This document shows, in pieces, positions 40,710 through 50,103 of a DNA stretch of 64,000 nt. Within the stretch, counting starts at the first letter, position 1; each line of letters opens with the position of its first letter. The translations under genes and the position numbers were made by a program. The stretch is from NCBI RefSeq assembly GCF_004216755.1, contig NZ_SGWZ01000003.1:186001-250000 (forward strand), in the 5' to 3' direction. A model generated the notes under the pieces. That model did not search any database. It saw only the letters and a list, made by a program, of their open reading frames with translations, and was not told the origin of the DNA. This DNA is from Kerstersia gyiorum (lineage in GTDB: Bacteria > Pseudomonadota > Gammaproteobacteria > Burkholderiales > Burkholderiaceae_B).

Positions 40710-42479
40710 TCAGAAGGATTCCCAGTCGTCCTCTGACGCGGTGCGGGTCGGCCGGCGCGGCGCCGTACCGGGTTCCAGCCTGGGAGTGGCGGCAGGCCTG
40801 GCGGCTTTGCGCGGCCCGGCAGCAGCGGCTACCGCCGGCTTTGAGGGTGCCGCGGGCCTGGGCCTGCTGGTGGCGCCGTTCAGGCGGGCCGACGCCAGTG
40901 CAGCGCCAGCTTGCGTGCGGGCCGCACCGGAAGCAGAAACCTTGAACTCAGCCACGGCATGGGCCAGGCTGGACGCCTGTTCTTCCAGCGAACCGGCCGC
41001 CGCCGCCGCCTGCTCGACCAGCGCAGCATTCTGCTGGGTGACCTGATCCATCTGCGCCACCGCGCGGTTGATCTGGTCTATGCCCAACGACTGTTCCTGC
41101 GAGGCAGAGGAAATTTCGCCCATGATGTCCGCCACACGCTGCACCGACTCCATGATTTCGCGCATGGTGTCGCCGGCGCGGCCCACCTGGTCGGAGCCGG
41201 CATTGACCTTATTGACCGAATCGTCGATCAGTTGCTTGATTTCCTTGGCGGCCTGGGCGCTGCGCTGGGCCAGGGTACGCACCTCGCTGGCCACCACGGA
41301 AAAGCCCTTGCCCTGGTCGCCCGCCCGCGATGCCTCGACGGCCGCGTTCAGGGCCAGGATATTGGTCTGGAACGCGATACCGTCGATCACACTGACAATT
41401 TCTGCAATTTTTGCCGAACTGCTTGAAATTTCAGTCATCGTGGCAATAACTTCGGACACGGCCTGGCCGCCTCGACGTGCGACGTCCATGCTGCCGGCCG
41501 CCAGATGATCCGCCTGACGCGCATTATCGGCATTCTGCTGCACCGTAGAGGCCAGTTGCTCCATGCTGGCCGCGGTTTCCTGCAATGACGCGGCCTGCTG
41601 CTCGGTACGGCTGCTGAGATCAGTATTGCCCAGCGCGATTTCCTTGCTGCCATGGGAAATTTCCTCCACCCCACGGCGCACTTGCAACACCATGCGCGAC
41701 AGGTTTTCCTGCATCTTGCGCAGACCGGCCATCAACAAGCCGATTTCGTTGCCATCCCGGACATCCACCCGCGACGTGAGGTCGCCCTGGGCCACACGGT
41801 CCAGCAACTGCCCGGCCTCGCCCAGCGGCCGCAGAACGCGGCGCCGCATGACCTGCCAGGCCACCACAGAGATCAGCAACCCGGCAATCATCAACACCAG
41901 TACCGCCAGTTGCGCCCAGTGCTGGCGTCGCACTTCCTGTGTCTGCAATTGCGCAATGTGCGCCTGGGCGGCATCGGTGAATTCGCGCAGCAATTGTCCG
42001 CCCTGCGCCAGCAACGCTTCCAGTTCGGCCTGGGACACCGGTTCATCGCTGCCGCCCGACGACAGCGGCAGCAAATTGCGGGCATTCTGGCGCATCAGGG
42101 CATGATGGCGCTCCAGCACCTGGCCCAGCGCTTGAGCGGTACCGACCTGCCCGGCCTCGCCGGCAAACAGCGCATAGCGCTCGTCAGCCTGCGACAGTGC
42201 AGTCTCGGCCTGATCCAGGGCCTGGCGGATATCCGCCAACGCGCCATCCTCGCTTTCGATGCGCCGCGCACGCTCCATCCAATAATGGCTATTGCTGACC
42301 GACGCCGCCACTTCCTTGAGCGGCAACACCTGCCGGGTGGTCAGGCTGTAGAGCGTTTCGAAGGCGTTGCCGGACACCCGCATCCCGTTCCAGCCCAGCG
42401 CCACTGCCACCAGCAGCAAGGCCATGAACAGGCCCAGCACCAGCATCATATTGATTTTTATGGACGTATTCCGAAACAT
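40710..42479 (-). CDS. Methyl-accepting chemotaxis protein (Tar/Tsr-type) with CheR-binding tail
   Basis: This receptor is about 589 residues long. It has an N-terminal helix (MLVLGLFMALLLVAVALGW), a periplasmic four-helix sensor of about 160 residues, a second helix (WAQLAVLVLMIAGLLISVV), a HAMP domain and the signalling domain (VIDGIAFQTNILALNAAV). An Ala/Pro-rich linker ends in DDWESF, which fits the xWxxF pentapeptide that tethers CheR and CheB. The start at ATG 42479 is chosen for spacing from AAGGGA; alternatives lie at 42485 and 42488. It follows flgL by 38 bases, so transcription probably comes from the flgK sigma-28 promoter. The ligand is unknown. Confidence 0.9.
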   Translation of the reverse strand: MFRNTSIKINMMLVLGLFMALLLVAVALGWNGMRVSGNAFETLYSLTTRQVLPLKEVAASVSNSHYWMERARRIESEDGALADIRQALDQAETALSQADERYALFAGEAGQVGTAQALGQVLERHHALMRQNARNLLPLSSGGSDEPVSQAELEALLAQGGQLLREFTDAAQAHIAQLQTQEVRRQHWAQLAVLVLMIAGLLISVVAWQVMRRRVLRPLGEAGQLLDRVAQGDLTSRVDVRDGNEIGLLMAGLRKMQENLSRMVLQVRRGVEEISHGSKEIALGNTDLSSRTEQQAASLQETAASMEQLASTVQQNADNARQADHLAAGSMDVARRGGQAVSEVIATMTEISSSSAKIAEIVSVIDGIAFQTNILALNAAVEASRAGDQGKGFSVVASEVRTLAQRSAQAAKEIKQLIDDSVNKVNAGSDQVGRAGDTMREIMESVQRVADIMGEISSASQEQSLGIDQINRAVAQMDQVTQQNAALVEQAAAAAGSLEEQASSLAHAVAEFKVSASGAARTQAGAALASARLNGATSRPRPAAPSKPAVAAAAGPRKAARPAATPRLEPGTAPRRPTRTASEDDWESF

Positions 42480-42517
42480 GATCATCAATCCCTTTTCACT
42501 GCGGCGCGCCGCTACGC

Positions 42518-43756
42518 CTAGTTATTGCCGTTGAACAGTCCCAGGCTCTGGATCCGCTGGAATGCCAACATGGAGGCTTCCAGCGCATTCTGGTAATAGA
42601 TCTGCTGGCTATAGGCGGCGAACTCATTCAAACCCACCAGGTTGTCGAGTTGCTTGGCATAGCTCAGGCCCCTGGCGCTTCCCACGGTGTCCAGCGCGGA
42701 CAGCTCATTCATGCGCGCCCCCAGCGAGGCCTGCACAGTCAGTACGTTGTCATACACGCTGCCCAGCTTGCGCTGCGCCTCACCAACCACGTTCTGGAAG
42801 TTGGCAACAGACACGGGGTCGTTTTTGTCCAGCGACTCCAGGGCGTCTATGGTCCGGCGCAAGGTGGAAAACACATCCATATCGGCTTGCGCCATGGGTT
42901 CCAGCGTGAAGCAGTCGCCCTCGGCCGGCTGTCCCTGGATCGCCAGCGACAAACCGCCGACGGACAGGTTGAGCCCGGTTTCCGCGTCGTAGGGGCCGCT
43001 GTCCAGCACCGTCTGGTTCGCATCGGTCACGACATAGCGCACACCGCCTGCTGCGGGATCGGCCTCGAAAGCGATACGCAACGTCTTGCCGACATGCTCG
43101 CCGTCCTGGCTGGTGACCGCCGGCGAACTGAAGGTCGCGGTGCCCTGGTTGCCCGGCGCGGATGAAGCGGCATAAGAGCGATCACCGGGATTGGCGCGGG
43201 CAAAGATATTCATTGCGGATTCCGCCGTTGGCATCTGGCGGGTCTGGTCCACCTGGATCAGGCGCTTGCCTTCGTCCCCCTGATAGGCGCCGCTGACCCA
43301 GCCGTCGCTATCGGTCTGGAACGGCGCGACATCGCCACGATGGCCCGAAAACATGTAAACGCCATTGCCGTCCCTGGCGTTGGCCTGGTTCAGCAGGCGG
43401 TCATAGGATTCCTTGAGCACCTTGGCCAGCGCACGCTGGTCGGTTTCCGAGTAAATGCCATTGCCGACTTCCACCAGGCGTGTGGTCACGTCCTGCAAGG
43501 TATTCACGGTGGCGTCCAGCATCTGGCTGGTTTCGCCCATGTTGTGCTTGGCCACCTGTCGATTGGCGGCGAAGCGCTCGTTAAGTTCCAGATTCTGGCT
43601 GGTTCGCACTGCCTGGGCGGCCGCCAACGGGTCGTCCCCGGGGCGCACCACGCGCAGGCCGGTGGAAATCTGCTCGAACAGCTGAACCTGCTGCGCTTCC
43701 TTGCGCGAGAACTGGCCGAGGGCAATCTGGTACATCAAAGACGAGCTGATACGCAT
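42518..43756 (-). CDS. flgL: Flagellar hook-filament junction protein FlgL
   Basis: This 412-residue HAP3 protein has flagellin-like N- and C-terminal coiled coils: RISSSLMYQIALGQFSRKEA and VQLFEQISTGLRVVRPGDDP at the start, then QQIYYQNALEASMLAFQRIQ near the end. It joins the hook-side FlgK ring to the filament. It is co-oriented 30 bases behind flgK. FlgN is its export chaperone and is encoded about 11 kb away at 54.7 kb. Confidence 0.94.
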   Translation of the reverse strand: MRISSSLMYQIALGQFSRKEAQQVQLFEQISTGLRVVRPGDDPLAAAQAVRTSQNLELNERFAANRQVAKHNMGETSQMLDATVNTLQDVTTRLVEVGNGIYSETDQRALAKVLKESYDRLLNQANARDGNGVYMFSGHRGDVAPFQTDSDGWVSGAYQGDEGKRLIQVDQTRQMPTAESAMNIFARANPGDRSYAASSAPGNQGTATFSSPAVTSQDGEHVGKTLRIAFEADPAAGGVRYVVTDANQTVLDSGPYDAETGLNLSVGGLSLAIQGQPAEGDCFTLEPMAQADMDVFSTLRRTIDALESLDKNDPVSVANFQNVVGEAQRKLGSVYDNVLTVQASLGARMNELSALDTVGSARGLSYAKQLDNLVGLNEFAAYSQQIYYQNALEASMLAFQRIQSLGLFNGNN

Positions 43757-43786
43757 GGCGATATCCTGTAGACGCGGCGCTGGCGG

Positions 43787-45472
43787 TTACTTCATGGACA
43801 GCAGGGTGTCGAACATCTGGCTGGCAACGTCGATCAGACGTGCCGACGCCTGGTACTGCTCGGCGTATTGCATCAGCGCGACCTGCTCTTCACGCAGACT
43901 GACGCCCGAGACCTCCTGCTGCGCCGTCAGGCGATGCGTCACGAGATTGTCCTGAGCCTTGCTGGCCGTGGTGACCTCCCCGGTCTTTACCCCGACCTTA
44001 TTGACGATTTGCAGATAGGTATCGCTGATGCTCAGCGACCCCTGCCCCATCACCTTGTCGGTCTGCAGCTGGGCCAGCTTCAGCGCGTTGGCATTGTTGA
44101 TGGCGCCGCCGCTGGCATCCGCAGCAGCGATTTCCGCCGGGTTTTCCACGGCCACAGCCAGGCTGGCAGCCGCATTCATGGTGGGTTGCAGCAACCAGCT
44201 GTCTCCATGCTCGACGGCCCCCGGCTGCGTGGCGTCGGGCAGGTTCAGGCTCAAGCCGTCGATTTCCACCTGTCCGGCATCGCCGTCGAAGCTCCGTTTC
44301 ACGCCATCGGACAGGCGCTGAATTTCATACTTGCCGCTGGCGGCGTGATAACTGATGCGGTAATCGCTGGCCTGCAATGCCTGGATATCCTTGACCTCCG
44401 CAGTCAGGCCCGCATTGCCGCCCGCACTGGCGCTGCCCTGGTTGGACAGGCTGGCGTGAGCAACCGGCGCCGCGATCGTGAAGAAGTCGCCGCCCGGCTG
44501 CCCAGCCTGATCCAGACCCTGGCGGTGCTGCGTATTGAAGGCATGCGCCAGGCCCAGCGCCAGGCGCCCCAGGTCGTTCTGCACGCTGTCCAGCGATTCG
44601 CGCCTGAAGGCCAGCAGGCCTCCCAGGCGTCCACCACTCAGGCGGGTGTCATCCAGTTCCACCCAAGTGCTCTCGCCGTTTTCGGCGGGCAGTTCATAGG
44701 CAATGACGGTACGGCTGGGGTCATTGGCCGAAGTCATGGCGCGCAGCGGGTAGCTATGATTGCCGGACAGCAGCACCTGGCCATTGCCGACGGTCAGGTT
44801 GATGGAGGACCCCTGCTCGACCACCCGCACGCCAACCAGCTGGTTCAGTTCGGACACCAGCTGGTCACGTTGGTCTAGCAGGTCATTGGGCGCCTGACCT
44901 GGCGTCGCCGACGCCTTGGCCAGGGTGATCTGCTCGTTCAGCCCGGCGATACGGTCCACATAGCTGTTGATCTGCTCGACCGTCGTGCCGACCTGGATAT
45001 TGATTTCATCGCGCTGGCGATTGAGCATCTCCTGGGTTTCATTGATCTGCGTGACCAGGCTGTTGGCCTGGCCGATCATTTCCTGGCGCGCCGCCGCGTC
45101 GCCCGACTCGGAGGCGACAGCCTGGACGCTGGAGAAAAATGCCTTGAGCGCGGGAGAAATACCGGTTTCGCTATTACCGATCAGATTATTGATCTGGCCG
45201 ATCTCGTTCAGGTAGCTGTTGTACGAGGACTGCGTGGAACGCGCGGAAACCAGCTGGTTGTACAGATAGGAGCTGTATTGCCGGGTCACCCCGTCAACCG
45301 CCACGCCACGGCCATAGAAGCCGGCGCTGGTAGCGCTGCCGCCGACCGAAGACACCAGCACCTGTTGGCGGTTGTAGCCTTGCGTATCGACGTTATTGAT
45401 GTTGTGGCCGGTCGTATTCAGGCGCGCAGTCGCGGCGTTGATACCCGTCAGTCCCAGGTTGTACAGATTCAT
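43787..45472 (-). CDS. flgK: Flagellar hook-associated protein FlgK
   Basis: This 561-residue HAP1 protein starts at MNLYNLGLTGINAA, the conserved N-terminus, with the rod/hook motif ARLNTTGHNINNVDTQGYNR. The C-terminus (VALMQYAEQYQASARLIDVA) matches the D0 helix. An in-frame extension to 45544 has no homology and overlaps the sigma-28 promoter, so ATG 45472 is used. The variable central domain is typical in size. Confidence 0.95.
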   Translation of the reverse strand: MNLYNLGLTGINAATARLNTTGHNINNVDTQGYNRQQVLVSSVGGSATSAGFYGRGVAVDGVTRQYSSYLYNQLVSARSTQSSYNSYLNEIGQINNLIGNSETGISPALKAFFSSVQAVASESGDAAARQEMIGQANSLVTQINETQEMLNRQRDEINIQVGTTVEQINSYVDRIAGLNEQITLAKASATPGQAPNDLLDQRDQLVSELNQLVGVRVVEQGSSINLTVGNGQVLLSGNHSYPLRAMTSANDPSRTVIAYELPAENGESTWVELDDTRLSGGRLGGLLAFRRESLDSVQNDLGRLALGLAHAFNTQHRQGLDQAGQPGGDFFTIAAPVAHASLSNQGSASAGGNAGLTAEVKDIQALQASDYRISYHAASGKYEIQRLSDGVKRSFDGDAGQVEIDGLSLNLPDATQPGAVEHGDSWLLQPTMNAAASLAVAVENPAEIAAADASGGAINNANALKLAQLQTDKVMGQGSLSISDTYLQIVNKVGVKTGEVTTASKAQDNLVTHRLTAQQEVSGVSLREEQVALMQYAEQYQASARLIDVASQMFDTLLSMK

Positions 45473-45547
45473 GGTCAGGAGACTCTCATAATGGTTGCCT
45501 GTCGCCCTGGGCCTGACTTGCCCCGGACACCCCGGCATTCCCATGGA

Positions 45548-45574
45548 ATAACGGTTGCGCGGCGCGGAAATTTA
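45548..45574 (-). promoter_or_regulatory. Sigma-28 promoter of flgK-flgL
   Basis: On the minus strand TAAATTTC, 11 bases, then ACCGTTAT: 6/8 and 5/8 matches to TAAAGTTT-N11-GCCGATAA with the exact spacing. It lies in the flgJ-flgK gap, about 75 bases before the flgK ATG, in the same arrangement as the stronger flgM promoter. Confidence 0.55.
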
Positions 45575-45584
45575 GGGTGATTGG

Positions 45585-46598
45585 CTAGCGTTCCAGCATC
45601 GCCATCACATTGATCAGCTTGTCGGCATAGCCTGGGTCGGTGGCATAGCCGGCTTCCTGGATGCGACGCGCGGCCTCGGCCGGGTCGGAAGCCTGCAGCA
45701 CCCCCTGATAACGCTCATTGCGCTGCAGCAAACCGGCATAGTCGCGCAAGGCGTCTTCATAGGACGAATAGGCGCGGAATGGCTGCGTCAGCTTGCGCGC
45801 CTTGCCGTCCTCGTATTCGGTGGTCATGGTTTCCACCACCGCGCCACGCCAGGCTGGCGTAGCCTTGATACCGAACAGGTTGTAGCTGGGGCTGCCATCC
45901 TCATGGCGAATTTCACGCCGCCCCCAGCCGGATTCCAGCGCAGCCTGCCCCAGGATCAACTGGGCCGGGATACCGCTTTCCTGGGCGATACGCTGCGCCA
46001 TGGGCGCCAGCTTTTCGACGAAACTGGCGACGAAGTCCGGCGCCTGCGCGGCCGCCTTCAGCATTGGCGCCTGGCCAGCAAAGGCCGCGCCAGCGCGTAC
46101 TGCTGCAACGCCTGCACGTGCGCCACGCCAGAGATTCTGCTGCAACGTCGGACTGGTTGGCGCAAGGCTGCCATCAACGCGCAGCTCACGCGTCAGTTCG
46201 CCGGTGCCGCCAGGCCCCCTGCCACTCACGCTGCCCGCTGCACCCGAAACACCCGCCATGGCACTGCCCGGCTGGCGGATCTGCCGCAGCAGCGCCTCGG
46301 CCAGCCCCAGGCCGGACTGTTTGCTTGCCAGGTCAGAGGCAATCTGTTGGTCCGCCAACGACTGCATCATGCGCGTCTGTTCGTTGTCGAACAGTCCCTC
46401 ACTGGGCGTCGCGTCCCGCATGCGCTGGATCAGCATATTGATGAACAGGGCCTCGAACTGCTGCGCCACCTCGCGCTGCGCCGCCTCGCCATCGGGCGAC
46501 TGCTGCACTTTGGCCCGCAGCCTGTCCATTTCCCGCGTATCGAAAACAAAACCCTGCGCCAGAGAGGCGGCGGTGGAACCGGAAGCAATCGTCATCAT
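45585..46598 (-). CDS. flgJ: Flagellar rod assembly protein and muramidase FlgJ
   Basis: This 337-residue two-domain protein has an N-terminal rod-capping domain (AQQFEALFINMLIQRMRDA, then GLFDNEQTRMMQSLADQQIA) and a C-terminal peptidoglycan hydrolase of the GH73 type (PAQLILGQAALESGWGRREI, SYNLFGIKA). It opens the murein for the rod. It lies between flgI and flgK, the usual place. Confidence 0.95.
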   Translation of the reverse strand: MMTIASGSTAASLAQGFVFDTREMDRLRAKVQQSPDGEAAQREVAQQFEALFINMLIQRMRDATPSEGLFDNEQTRMMQSLADQQIASDLASKQSGLGLAEALLRQIRQPGSAMAGVSGAAGSVSGRGPGGTGELTRELRVDGSLAPTSPTLQQNLWRGARAGVAAVRAGAAFAGQAPMLKAAAQAPDFVASFVEKLAPMAQRIAQESGIPAQLILGQAALESGWGRREIRHEDGSPSYNLFGIKATPAWRGAVVETMTTEYEDGKARKLTQPFRAYSSYEDALRDYAGLLQRNERYQGVLQASDPAEAARRIQEAGYATDPGYADKLINVMAMLER

Positions 46599-46604
46599 GC
46601 AGCC

Positions 46605-47747
46605 TCAGATGATTTCCAGCTCGGCGCGCAAGGCGCCGGCGCGCTGCATGGCCTGCAGGATGGACAACAGGTCCTGTGGCGTGGCGCCCAGCGCATTGAG
46701 CGCATTGACCACATCCTGCAGATTGGCGCTGGTCTGCATGTACTTGAGGCCGCCACCGTCCTGCAACAGGCGTATTTCGGTATTGGGCGCTACCACCGTC
46801 TGCCCTCCCGCGAAGGGGGCATTGGGCTGGCTGACATCCAGGCTGCGGTTGATCACCACGGAAATATTGCCGTGCGCCACGGCGGATTCCTCGATGACCA
46901 CGGTGCGGTTCATCACCACCGAACCGGTGCGGGCATTGATGATGACTTTGGCGGCCACCGGCGCCCGTTCGATGGGCAGGTTTTCCAGGCGCGACAGGAA
47001 CTGGCTCAGCGCCGCATCGGCAGCCGGCGCGGCCACGGCGATGACCCGGCCGTCCAGGGCGTTGGCCGTGCCGGGGCCGAACGCCGCATTCACCACGTCG
47101 ACGACGTTCTGCGCCGTGCCAAAGTCATTTTCTTTCAGTTCCAGGTGCACCTGCCCTTGCATGGCGATCACGGTCGGCACGGCGCGCTCCACAATGGCGC
47201 CATTGGTAATCATGCCGCTGTTGAGCTGGTTCACCTGCACGCTGTTGCCGCCGGACGAGGCGCCCGCGCCGCCAACCAGCAGGTTACCCTGGGCAATCGC
47301 ATAGACCTGGCCATCGGCGCCCTTGAGCGGCGTCATCAGCAAGGTGCCGCCGCGCAGGCTTTTGGCGTTGCCCATGGACGACACCACGACATCGAGATTC
47401 TGGCCAGGACGGGAAAACGGTGGCAGTGTCGCCGTCACGATCACCGCCGCCACGTTTTTCAGCTGCATATTGGTTCCGGGCGGCACCGTCACACCCAGCT
47501 GCGCCAGCATGTTCGCCACGCTCTGCTGCGTGAAAGGCGCCTGCCGCACCTGGTCGCCACTGCCGTCCAGGCCCACGACCACGCCATAGCCGATCAGCGG
47601 ATTGTCACGCACGCCCTGCACGCTGGAGACATCCTTGATGCGCTGGGTGACATTCATGGCCTGTGCCGCAGGCACCAGCCCCAGACACAGCAAGACCTGA
47701 CAAACAATCAGAAAAACGCGACGCACCGTGACTCCCACTGTCTTCAA
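46605..47747 (-). CDS. flgI: Flagellar P-ring protein FlgI
   Basis: This 380-residue periplasmic protein has a signal peptide (VFLIVCQVLLCLGLVPAAQA) and the conserved stretches RIKDVSSVQGVRDNPLIGYG, VAVIVTATLPPF and KVIINARTGSVVMNR. It forms the ring in the peptidoglycan layer around the rod, assembled with the help of FlgA. The start overlaps the flgH stop by 4 bases. Confidence 0.96.
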   Translation of the reverse strand: MKTVGVTVRRVFLIVCQVLLCLGLVPAAQAMNVTQRIKDVSSVQGVRDNPLIGYGVVVGLDGSGDQVRQAPFTQQSVANMLAQLGVTVPPGTNMQLKNVAAVIVTATLPPFSRPGQNLDVVVSSMGNAKSLRGGTLLMTPLKGADGQVYAIAQGNLLVGGAGASSGGNSVQVNQLNSGMITNGAIVERAVPTVIAMQGQVHLELKENDFGTAQNVVDVVNAAFGPGTANALDGRVIAVAAPAADAALSQFLSRLENLPIERAPVAAKVIINARTGSVVMNRTVVIEESAVAHGNISVVINRSLDVSQPNAPFAGGQTVVAPNTEIRLLQDGGGLKYMQTSANLQDVVNALNALGATPQDLLSILQAMQRAGALRAELEII

Positions 47748-48463
47748 AATGGCATTACGTTCAGGAAAAAGCGTTGCAGCCAGCCCATGCTCTGCACTTC
47801 GTCCATGACTCCCTGGCTGCGGTACTCCAGGCGTACGTCGGCCACCTGGGTGGACGACACCGAATGCGTGTTGCCGGTCATGCTGCGCGGGTCCACCGTG
47901 CCGGAGAAACGCACGTATTCGCTGCCCCGGTTGATGGCAATCTGCTTTTCACCCGCCACGCGCAGGTTGCCGTTGGGCAGCACTTCGATGACAGTGGTGG
48001 TAATGGTGCCGGAAAAGGTATTGTTGGCCTTGCTGTCACCAGTGCCCGACGCATTGTTGCTGCCGGTGGCATCCATGTTCTGCTGCGGCCCGAACGCGCC
48101 CGGCAGGGCGCTGGGCATGGTATTCATGCCCAGCCCGGCCGACCCATTGCGCTTGGTATTGGTCGCCACGCTTTTGGCCGCATTGGTGTTTTCGTTGAGC
48201 ACAATGGTGACGATATCCCCCACCTGGCGCGGCCGCCTGTCCTCGAATAGCGGATAGCTGCCATAGGCCGTCGGCTGGTAGATCGCGCCATTGGGCACAG
48301 CCAGCGGCTGGGCTGGCGCTGGCGGCGGCGCGCTGACGGGACCAACCACGATAGGCTCGGGCGGTATCAGGGCGCAGCCCCCCGCCGCCAGCAGCGGCGC
48401 AAGCATCAACAAGCGGGCCAGCGGCCGGCAGGACGAGCGGAGCGAAAACCGACGGTGCATCAT
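47744..48463 (-). CDS. flgH: Flagellar L-ring lipoprotein FlgH
   Basis: This 239-residue lipoprotein has a signal peptide and lipobox LLAAGGC (Cys at about residue 30). The conserved FlgH blocks LFEDRRPRQVGDIVTIVLNE, FSGTITTTVIEVLPNGNL and SGTVDPRSMTGNTHSVSST are present. It builds the outer-membrane ring. It overlaps its flgG neighbour by 1 base and flgI by 4 bases. Confidence 0.96.
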   Translation of the reverse strand: MMHRRFSLRSSCRPLARLLMLAPLLAAGGCALIPPEPIVVGPVSAPPPAPAQPLAVPNGAIYQPTAYGSYPLFEDRRPRQVGDIVTIVLNENTNAAKSVATNTKRNGSAGLGMNTMPSALPGAFGPQQNMDATGSNNASGTGDSKANNTFSGTITTTVIEVLPNGNLRVAGEKQIAINRGSEYVRFSGTVDPRSMTGNTHSVSSTQVADVRLEYRSQGVMDEVQSMGWLQRFFLNVMPF

Positions 48464-49248
48464 CAGAGCTGCGTCAGGCGCGCCAGCATCTGGTCTGACG
48501 TGGAAACGGCCTTGCTATTGATTTCATAGGCGCGCTGGGTCGTGATCATGTTGACCAGCTCCTCGGCCACATTGACGTTCGAAGTTTCCAGGTATTCGTG
48601 CGCCAGCGAACCTGCGCCGTCCAGGCCGGGCTGCAGGACATTCGCCGGGCCGGAAGCGCTGCTTTCCAGGTACATATTCTGGCCTATGCTTTGCAGCCCG
48701 GTCGGGTTCACGAAGGTGGCCAGCTGGATCTGGCCGATCTGCACGCTGATACCCGCTGCCCCCGGCTGGGTCACCGACACCACGCCGCCCTTGCTGATGC
48801 TCAGACTCAGGGCATTATCGGGCACGTTAATGGGCGGTTGCAGCACGTAGCCGCCGGCAGTGACCAGTTGGCCATCCTGATCCACCTGCAAGGCGCCATC
48901 ACGCGTATAGGCCAGAGAACCGTCGGGCAGTTCCACTTCAAAGAACCCGCGTCCTTCGATCGCGACGTGCCAGGGGTTGCCAGTATTGTTCAGGCTGCCT
49001 TCGGTATGCACCCTGGCCGTGGCCACGGTGCGTGCGCCGGTACCCAACTGCAAGCCGGAGGGCAACTGATTGGCGTCGCCCACCTGCGCGCCGGGCTGAC
49101 GCACCACCTGATACATCAGGTCCTCGAATACCGCGCGCTGGCGCTTGTAGCCATTGGTACTGACGTTGGCCAGGTTGTTGGCGATGACATCCATGCCGGT
49201 CTGCTGGGTTTCCAGGCCGGTCTTGGCTATCCATAGTGAACGTATCAT
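48463..49248 (-). CDS. flgG: Flagellar distal rod protein FlgG
   Basis: This 261-residue protein shows the start MIRSLWIAKTGLETQQTGMD with ANNLANVSTNGYKRQRAVFE, and the end NVNVAEELVNMITTQRAYEI with LARLTQL, all hallmarks of FlgG. It forms the distal rod. An 84-base gap separates it from flgF upstream, while flgH follows at once. Confidence 0.96.
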   Translation of the reverse strand: MIRSLWIAKTGLETQQTGMDVIANNLANVSTNGYKRQRAVFEDLMYQVVRQPGAQVGDANQLPSGLQLGTGARTVATARVHTEGSLNNTGNPWHVAIEGRGFFEVELPDGSLAYTRDGALQVDQDGQLVTAGGYVLQPPINVPDNALSLSISKGGVVSVTQPGAAGISVQIGQIQLATFVNPTGLQSIGQNMYLESSASGPANVLQPGLDGAGSLAHEYLETSNVNVAEELVNMITTQRAYEINSKAVSTSDQMLARLTQL

Positions 49249-49332
49249 CCGGGCATTCCTTGCGCCTGATGGTCAGGCATAGACTGCATAACGATCCGCC
49301 GCCGGCAACGGCACGCGGACCCGTACTGGGTA

Positions 49333-50091
49333 TTACTGCGACACTGCCAGCAACTCATTGGCCCGCTGCGCGTTGCCATCGGCGTGCTGGATCACCTTCA
49401 TCTGCATTTCGAAGCGGCGCGCGTTATTGATCATGCCGACCATGGCCTGCGCGGCACTCACATTGCTGCTTTCCAGGGTGCCGGTCACGACACCCACCGC
49501 CGGGTCCGCCAGCGCCGGCCCGGACGGGCCATCGGGGCCATCTGCCAGCCTGAACAGGCCATCATCACCGCGCAGCAGTTGTCCAGACGGAGGATTCACG
49601 CGCTTGAGCTGCCCCAGCGCGGCGACGTCATTGGGCGCATCGCCCGCGCCCAGCGCGTTCACGTTGCCATCGGAGGAAATCGTGATGGAGGCGCTCTGGG
49701 GTATATCGAAAACCCCGCCTTCGGCCGACAGCACGGCCAGGCCACGCTCGGTGCGCAGCACGCCGTCACTGCCGACCTGCAAGCTAGCCGTGCGCAGGTA
49801 GGCTTCGCCGTCTGGCGCCTGAACAGCCAGCCAGCCTTCGCCGGCCAGCGCGACATCCAGTTCGCGGCCCGTGCTCTGCAGCGGCCCTGGCGAGAAATCC
49901 GACCCTGGCGTGGACGCCACGGTATAGACCCGCGTCGGCGCACCAGGGCCGACCACCGGCACAGAACGGTAGGCGGCCAGCTGTTCGCGGAAACCCGGCG
50001 TATTGATATTCGCCATGTTGTTGCTGATCGCCGCCTGGTGTTCCAGCGTCCTGGCGGCGCCGCCCATGGCGGTATAAAGCAGCTTGTCCAT
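49333..50091 (-). CDS. flgF: Flagellar proximal rod protein FlgF
   Basis: This 252-residue rod protein starts MDKLLYTAMGGAARTLEHQA with SNNMANINTPGFR and ends NVSAAQAMVGMINNARRFEM with ANELLAVSQ. The order flgE-flgF-flgG and the FlgF-type N-terminus (YTAMGGA) separate it from the paralogous FlgG. Confidence 0.95.
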   Translation of the reverse strand: MDKLLYTAMGGAARTLEHQAAISNNMANINTPGFREQLAAYRSVPVVGPGAPTRVYTVASTPGSDFSPGPLQSTGRELDVALAGEGWLAVQAPDGEAYLRTASLQVGSDGVLRTERGLAVLSAEGGVFDIPQSASITISSDGNVNALGAGDAPNDVAALGQLKRVNPPSGQLLRGDDGLFRLADGPDGPSGPALADPAVGVVTGTLESSNVSAAQAMVGMINNARRFEMQMKVIQHADGNAQRANELLAVSQ

Positions 50092-50103
50092 GCGCCGCAG
50101 CCC

